Shown: in pieces, positions 7,266 through 10,917 of the stretch
Layout: every line of letters starts with the position of its first letter
How positions within the stretch are numbered: position 1 is the first letter of the stretch
Made by a program: the position numbers and the translations under genes
Notes under the pieces: generated by a model
Database searches by the model: none
Told to the model about the DNA's origin: nothing
What the model saw: the letters and a program-made list of their open reading frames with translations, nothing else
Assembly (NCBI GenBank): GCA_023406965.1
Contig: JAEXTI010000406.1
Coordinates: forward strand, 1-10,917
Source of the DNA: Chloroflexota bacterium
GTDB taxonomy: Bacteria; Chloroflexota; Anaerolineae; Anaerolineales; Anaerolineaceae
DNA length: 10,917 bases
Direction of reading: 5' to 3'

Positions 7266-7339
7266 TGGGGGCTCGTCTAATGGCAGGACGACTGACTCTG
7301 GATCAGTTAGTAGCAGTTCGACTCTGTTGCCCCCAGCCA
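7266..7339 (+). tRNA. tRNA-Gln, anticodon CTG
   Basis: A full cloverleaf can be folded by eye. The acceptor TGGGGGC (7266-7272) pairs with GCCCCCA (7329-7335). The D stem is GTCT/GGAC with a final U-G pair and GG in the loop. The anticodon stem is ACTGA/TCAGT around loop CTCTGGA, with anticodon CTG at 7298-7300 (reads CAG, Gln). The T stem AGCAG/CTGTT encloses TTCGACT. G73 and an encoded CCA (7337-7339) complete it. The first pair is U1-A72, typical of bacterial tRNA-Gln and a known recognition feature for the GatCAB amidotransferase. It lies 63 bases after gltX, and its 3' end is also the left border of the probable mobile element. Confidence 0.96.
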
Positions 7340-7343
7340 TTAC

Positions 7344-7373
7344 GTGAGTGACCGGACCGGACCGGTCACTCAC
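7344..7373. repeat. 12-bp inverted repeat immediately after the tRNA
   Basis: GTGAGTGACCGG (7344-7355) and CCGGTCACTCAC (7362-7373) are exact reverse complements around a six-base spacer ACCGGA. The core also reads as tandem GGACC units. It begins five bases after the tRNA CCA end and finishes ten bases before the next ATG. It lacks a following T-run. Possible roles are a tRNA 3' processing hairpin, an operator for the HTH protein encoded nearby, or an integrase arm or att-flanking site of the element. None can be decided here. Confidence 0.85.
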
Positions 7374-7382
7374 AGAGGCACA

Positions 7383-7658
7383 ATGACAGAACCATATACC
7401 AACACACGCCCTATGAAAAACAAGCGCAGGCTTGAAAGCTGGCTTGCTGGAATAGGGTGCGCGGTAGTATGGGTGTCATGTCCTTTTATTTCTGTAACCC
7501 TCTATTCCCTGATTGAGTTTATTCCGCAGGATGTGAAACTGGCAATTACTGAAAACCTAAAGATCATTCCAGTTTGGGTGTGGGTGGTAGTAGGGTTATC
7601 TGTGATTGCTGGTTTTGTCACTGGCCGGGATATAAACCGCTGGTTATACAAGGAGTAA
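7383..7658 (+). CDS. Small two-helix membrane protein, unknown function
   Basis: I do not recognise this 91-residue protein. It has a basic start (KNKRR at 12-16), a first hydrophobic segment at about 20-43, an amphipathic or charged middle (QDVKLAITENLK at 49-60), and a second hydrophobic segment at about 61-80 rich in Trp and Val. It ends in a basic, charged tail. This predicts both ends in the cytoplasm. The ATG at 7383 follows AGAGG (7374-7378) at four bases; a longer reading from GTG 7344 would run through the inverted repeat and is unlikely. Codon use is more AT-rich than in gltX. The stop precedes the next gene by one base, so the two form an operon. Holin-like size and topology is noted, but I have no basis for a function. 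Confidence 0.7.
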   Translation: MTEPYTNTRPMKNKRRLESWLAGIGCAVVWVSCPFISVTLYSLIEFIPQDVKLAITENLKIIPVWVWVVVGLSVIAGFVTGRDINRWLYKE

Positions 7659-7659
7659 T

Positions 7660-8088
7660 ATGGATACCTACCTTCCAATTTCTGAGGCGGCAAAGATCGC
7701 AAAGCTACCGGAAGATGTATTGCATCAACTTGTAACATCCGGTAAAATAAGGGCATCTATGTTAGCCCAAACTGGAGTAATCATCTTGAACGAGTCCGAT
7801 GTCCGCTCTCAAATGCCGCGTGATGAGCAGGAAGCCTATAAGCGTTTTGAACATCTGGCAAATGTAGGCATTGGCGTGCGCGAAGCGGCAAAAAAGTACA
7901 ATCTTTCTCACCCAACGATCAGCCGGTGGGTGGATAAGGGTTATATCCGCGTCCTGGGTGTTGATGGACGAAAGACCCTGGTCAGTGAAGCTGATGTAGC
8001 ATACTGCGCCTATGTTTATAGCAAGAACAGAGGGCAGGGGAAACGGGTGTTTCAAGACAACGGAACACCCTACAGCAAGAAAAACTAG
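7660..8088 (+). CDS. DNA-binding protein with two tandem HTH (excisionase/MerR-like) units
   Basis: The 142-residue soluble protein contains two similar helix-turn-helix units. Unit one, about 7-49, runs ISEAAKIAKLPEDVLHQLVTSG to LNESDV. Unit two, about 72-117, runs VREAAKKYNLSHPTISRWVDKG to VSEADV. The shared frame EAAK..(I/Y), then a turn, then G(K/Y)IR and (E)(S/A)DV, shows an internal duplication of an excisionase-type HTH (MerR-like winged-helix superfamily). The tail is basic and polar (GKRVFQDNGTPYSKKN). AGGAG at 7651-7655 precedes the ATG, and the upstream membrane-protein gene is one base away. A strong terminator follows. Likely roles are regulator of the element or a recombination directionality factor; both are inferred from the fold and from the position beside a tRNA. 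Confidence 0.8.
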   Translation: MDTYLPISEAAKIAKLPEDVLHQLVTSGKIRASMLAQTGVIILNESDVRSQMPRDEQEAYKRFEHLANVGIGVREAAKKYNLSHPTISRWVDKGYIRVLGVDGRKTLVSEADVAYCAYVYSKNRGQGKRVFQDNGTPYSKKN

Positions 8089-8094
8089 CCTTTC

Positions 8095-8125
8095 AAAAGT
8101 GACGGTTACGACCGTCACTTTTTTT
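8095..8125 (+). terminator. Intrinsic terminator after the HTH gene
   Basis: A perfect 12-bp stem (8095-8106 with 8111-8122) encloses the tetraloop TACG and runs into seven T residues (8119-8125). The A-run at 8095-8098 makes it potentially active in both directions. It lies seven bases after the HTH gene stop and separates that operon from the primase promoter. Confidence 0.92.
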
Positions 8126-8147
8126 GTAACTAGAATGGTGCAAGCCC

Positions 8148-8176
8148 TTGCTAAACTTGTACCACTATGCTATTAT
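8148..8176 (+). promoter_or_regulatory. Promoter of the primase-helicase gene
   Basis: TTGCTA at 8148-8153 and TATTAT at 8171-8176 are separated by exactly 17 bases, a good sigma70-type pair. Initiation would be near 8183. That places the in-frame ATG at 8167 upstream of the transcript start and supports the ATG at 8209 as the real one. Confidence 0.65.
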
Positions 8177-8208
8177 CCCTTGTATCACATAGATGCAGGG
8201 GATGGCGT

Positions 8209-10830
8209 ATGGATGATTTGATAGAGCACCTAAATCGAGGCGGGGCGTATGCCTATTACTGGCTCAAAGAGCCGGACGGGTCCAGTAAAACAATCTGGTA
8301 TCCGGTTGGACAAATGCCGGATATTCCACCAGACGCAACAAACGTCTATTTCGGGGTCAACCCTTGCAAGGCAATCCCGCAGGCGAAGAGAAAGGACGGT
8401 AAACCAATCCCGCCTGAGTATCAACGGGCGACCCTGGATAACCTTGCCGCTATCAATTGCCTGTTTGCCGAGTTCGATGCAAAAGATTATCAGGGTGACA
8501 AGGGCAAGATATTACTGCACCTCAACAATCTGAGCATCCAACCGAATGTGGTTGTAGACAGCGGGGGAGGGTATCACTGTTATTGGTTGCTCTATTCCCC
8601 TATGAAGATCATCGACCACGCCACCCTGGAATACTTCCAGGGCATACAGTACCGCTGGGTGCAGCATGTTGGTGGCGATGTAGGTGCAAAGGACCTTTGC
8701 CGAGTGCTCAGGGTGCCTGGCACATACAATTACAAGTACGATCCACCCGCTGAGGTGATCATCACTGAGCAGGATGTGCATTACTACGAGTTGCCTGATC
8801 TGATCGCTATTCTGCCACCTGAGCCAGAACCACAGCCACAGACCGCGCCGCCGCTGCGATCTGATCTACCTCCCAATGCTAAAAACTGGTTGGATAAGGC
8901 ACTTGCCAAGCGCACCCCTGGAATGAGTAACGAGGTTGGCTTTTGGTTGGCTGCTCAACTTAGGGATGATGGAATCTCACAGGGCGAGGCTGAGAGTATC
9001 ATGCTCAACTATGCTTCTGGCGTGCGCATGGCCGGTAGTGAGTCTGGCTATTCGGACAAGGAAGCACTGGATACACTCAGAAGCGCTTACCAATCAACGC
9101 CACGTAAACCGGCCAGGAACATGAATAAGCCCGTGACGATACCTGGTACACGCCCGGCGGCGAAGTCACAACCCGAGAAACGCAACGGTAACGGGCATCA
9201 TCCCGCAGGGGCGAGCATAGAAAATTACCTACCTGATGAATCCCAGTGGCCTGATGATCCAGAAGTGACTGACCTGGTGCCAACGCCACCGGCTGAGTCA
9301 CAAGGGCCTACACCGTCAGAACCGGCGATAGTGACGGCATCACCGTCAGATGAGGCGGTGCGAGATCCTAACGCCGAGAATGGCGATGCTGGCCATGGGA
9401 AACGAGCACCACGCTATCTACCTTTTGCCACGGTCAAGGCTGCTCTGGACGCTCAGGAGTATGGGGATGCTGAGTTGATGGCTGAGTTTTACCGGGGCAA
9501 GATGGTATATGACCACGCCGAAGGTGCCTGGTATCTATGGCGTGGTCACTACTGGGAGCGTGATAAGGTCGGCATTGTTTACAGGGCCATAGCTCGCAAG
9601 ATCGCGCCTCAATATCTCCATGCCGCTGCCGAGGCCGCTGAAGCCGGGCAAGATGATACCAGCAAGAAATTGGCGGCCAGGGCTTCCGCGTTGCGCAACA
9701 AGAAGCGCATGGATAATGTTTTGTCTCTGGCCTCTCGCCAGGAGGGGATTGCTCTCACCGGTGACGAGTGGGATGCTGACCCGTGGGTGCTCGGGTGTGG
9801 AAACGGAGTGATTGATCTCCGATCTGGCAAGATACGACCGGGGCGGCCAGAGGATTACATCCGTGCTCATAGCCCTGTTTTGTGGGATCAGTATGCTACT
9901 TGCCCTACCTGGCAGAGATTCATGTCTGAGGTGTTTGGTGGGGATGCTGACCTAGTTGCCTTTATGCGCCGGTTGCTTGGCTATTCCATCACCGGGCTGA
10001 CCCGTGAGCACGTATTTCCTGTTCTATGGGGTGAGGGCCGTAACGGAAAAAGCACCATGCTGGAAACACTGGCGGATGTGTTGGGTAACGATATTGCCAC
10101 ATCCAGCCAAGCGGATGCTCTCATGGATGCAAGCCGGGGCGGGGATGGTCCAAAGCCGTTTATTTGGAGCCTACGAGGTAAGCGCCTGGTGTGGGCCTCG
10201 GAGAGCAACGAGGGCCGTAGGATCAATGAGGGATTGGTCAAGCAGTTGACCGGTGGTGACCGGTTGAACGTGCGCACCTTGCACAGTAAGCCGGTTGAAT
10301 TTCTGCCAACCCACACCCTGCTGCTGTTGACAAACCATAAGCCTCACATCAACGCGGATGGCTCTGCTATTTGGGACCGCGTTTATCTAATCCCATACAC
10401 CCAGCGCTTTATTGATCAGCCACAGGCAGAGAACGAGCATAAGCGTGACCCTGACCTTAGAGAGAAACTACAGGCAGAGTTACCCGGCATCCTCACATGG
10501 TTGGTGAGGGGTTGCCTGGAGTATCAGAGCCTTGGGCTGATCGCTCCCGCTGCAATTGTGGCGGCCACCTCAGAATACCGTGATGAGGAAGACACTACCG
10601 GCATGTATGTCCAGGAGCGTTGCATACTCAAGGATGGTGCTGAGGTCAAATCCAGCTTACTTTACCAGGATTATTCCTCTTGGTGCAAGGAGAATGGAAT
10701 ACAACCCATGTCTATTACTGCCTTTGGCAAATGGATCAAGAAACGGGTGAAAGCCCGCAGGGACGGAGACGGAGTTTATCTGGAAGGAATAGGGCTTCTG
10801 GCTCTCATTCAGAAAAAAATACCCTTCTAA
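8209..10830 (+). CDS. Primase-helicase: AEP-like primase fused to SF3 (P4/D5-type) helicase
   Basis: This 873-residue protein would start replication of a mobile element by making primers and unwinding DNA. Residues about 1-215 form an archaeo-eukaryotic-type primase: acidic motif FAEFDAKD (E88, D90, D93), GGGYHCYW with H123, and D162 followed by CRVLRVPGTYNYK. A helical region (about 222-304) resembles primase C-terminal domains. A low-complexity Pro/Glu/Ser linker covers about 305-402. Then come a D5_N-like region and the SF3 ATPase: Walker A GEGRNGKST at 608-616 (K614), Walker B LVWASE ending at E665, sensor N709 in LLLLTNHKP, and arginine finger R724 in WDRVYLIPY. A winged-helix-like end follows. 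I chose ATG 8209 because AGGGG (8197-8201) lies seven bases upstream and the promoter fits; ATG 8167 would add 14 residues. Such enzymes occur in phages, satellites and integrative plasmids. Confidence 0.93.
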   Translation: MDDLIEHLNRGGAYAYYWLKEPDGSSKTIWYPVGQMPDIPPDATNVYFGVNPCKAIPQAKRKDGKPIPPEYQRATLDNLAAINCLFAEFDAKDYQGDKGKILLHLNNLSIQPNVVVDSGGGYHCYWLLYSPMKIIDHATLEYFQGIQYRWVQHVGGDVGAKDLCRVLRVPGTYNYKYDPPAEVIITEQDVHYYELPDLIAILPPEPEPQPQTAPPLRSDLPPNAKNWLDKALAKRTPGMSNEVGFWLAAQLRDDGISQGEAESIMLNYASGVRMAGSESGYSDKEALDTLRSAYQSTPRKPARNMNKPVTIPGTRPAAKSQPEKRNGNGHHPAGASIENYLPDESQWPDDPEVTDLVPTPPAESQGPTPSEPAIVTASPSDEAVRDPNAENGDAGHGKRAPRYLPFATVKAALDAQEYGDAELMAEFYRGKMVYDHAEGAWYLWRGHYWERDKVGIVYRAIARKIAPQYLHAAAEAAEAGQDDTSKKLAARASALRNKKRMDNVLSLASRQEGIALTGDEWDADPWVLGCGNGVIDLRSGKIRPGRPEDYIRAHSPVLWDQYATCPTWQRFMSEVFGGDADLVAFMRRLLGYSITGLTREHVFPVLWGEGRNGKSTMLETLADVLGNDIATSSQADALMDASRGGDGPKPFIWSLRGKRLVWASESNEGRRINEGLVKQLTGGDRLNVRTLHSKPVEFLPTHTLLLLTNHKPHINADGSAIWDRVYLIPYTQRFIDQPQAENEHKRDPDLREKLQAELPGILTWLVRGCLEYQSLGLIAPAAIVAATSEYRDEEDTTGMYVQERCILKDGAEVKSSLLYQDYSSWCKENGIQPMSITAFGKWIKKRVKARRDGDGVYLEGIGLLALIQKKIPF

Positions 10831-10835
10831 AGATC

Positions 10836-10863
10836 AAACCTGGAGAAATCCAGGTTTTTATTT
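10836..10863 (+). terminator. Intrinsic terminator after the primase-helicase gene
   Basis: The 9-bp stem AAACCTGGA/TCCAGGTTT (10836-10844 and 10849-10857) closes a GAAA loop and is followed by a T-rich run (10855-10863, one A). It starts five bases after the stop codon. Confidence 0.88.
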
Positions 10864-10864
10864 C

Positions 10865-10897
10865 ATGTAGGGTATGTAGGGTATGTAGGGTTTGTAG
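10865..10897. repeat. Three tandem 9-bp repeats plus a partial copy (iteron-like)
   Basis: ATGTAGGGT occurs three times without gaps (10865-10873, 10874-10882, 10883-10891), followed by the degenerate partial copy TTGTAG (10892-10897). The array lies two bases after the primase terminator. Short direct repeats beside a replication gene are typical of iteron origins or of repressor-binding arrays. The last 20 bases of the window (10898-10917) are AT-rich and show no gene. The array may continue past the window. Confidence 0.85.
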
Positions 10898-10917
10898 CAA
10901 TTTCTCCACGTAAAAGA

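Noticed and set aside
6441..7373. Open frame of about 310 codons on the minus strand opposite gltX
   Set aside because: It crosses the tRNA gene and its promoter and has Arg/His-rich low-complexity content. gltX on the other strand is secure.
7344..7382. GTG at 7344 as the start of the small membrane protein
   Set aside because: It lies inside the inverted repeat and lacks a ribosome-binding sequence. The ATG at 7383 has AGAGG four bases upstream.
8167..8208. ATG at 8167 as the start of the primase-helicase
   Set aside because: It overlaps the likely -10 region (8171-8176) and has no ribosome-binding sequence; ATG 8209 has both a good AGGGG and a fitting transcript start.
9310..9350. Repeated CACCGTCAGA in the linker of the primase-helicase
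   Set aside because: Two copies in a low-complexity Pro/Ser/Glu coding region are best explained by local duplication in a disordered linker, not a site.
10865..10897. Tandem repeats as a CRISPR array
   Set aside because: Units are 9 bp and directly joined, with no spacers and no cas genes.

Overview
The window has two parts: a cell-shape and division gene cluster with gltX and a tRNA gene (1 to about 7340), and the left part of a probable integrated mobile element (about 7344 to 10917). All supported genes lie on the + strand. Core genes look moderately GC-rich (clear G/C third-position bias), while the first two genes after the tRNA are visibly more AT-rich. The order mre genes, PBP2, minC, minD, minE, rodA is a conserved arrangement in several rod-shaped bacterial lineages, clostridia among them. 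The protein style would also suit Chloroflexota (Anaerolineae), but that is an inference; no rRNA or marker here settles the phylum.

Region 1 (1-5567) is a tightly packed probable operon. It holds the last codons of a likely mreC, mreD, the class B transpeptidase PBP2 (mrdA), minC, minD, minE and rodA. Spacings are 4-base ATGA overlaps or short gaps (1, 8, 20 and 27 bases). MreD, PBP2 and RodA are parts of the elongasome that builds the lateral wall: RodA polymerises glycan and PBP2 crosslinks it. MinC, MinD and MinE keep the division ring away from the poles. Elongation and division-site selection are therefore probably co-expressed.

Region 2 (5568-7339) begins with a 141-base gap that holds a long, nearly perfect palindrome (24-bp arms, GAA loop). 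Then come glutamyl-tRNA synthetase (gltX) and a tRNA-Gln(CTG) gene with its own extended -10 promoter. The tRNA has the U1-A72 pair known as an identity element for the GatCAB amidotransferase. The pairing of gltX with tRNA-Gln fits the indirect Glu-tRNA-Gln route, although GatCAB is not in the window.

Region 3 (7340-10917) starts directly after the tRNA CCA end, a classic integration site. It contains a 12-bp inverted repeat, a small two-helix membrane protein, a DNA-binding protein made of two duplicated HTH units, a strong intrinsic terminator, a good sigma70-type promoter, and an 873-residue primase-helicase of the AEP + SF3 (phage P4/D5-like) type. That gene is followed by a second terminator and three exact tandem 9-bp repeats that could be replication iterons. 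This looks like the replication module of a prophage, satellite or integrative plasmid. No integrase, structural gene or right-hand att repeat is visible, so the type and far end of the element are unknown. I found no clear new defence or other complete undescribed system. The best leads are the palindrome after rodA, the possible use of the tRNA promoter by the element genes, the duplicated-HTH protein and the iteron-like repeats.
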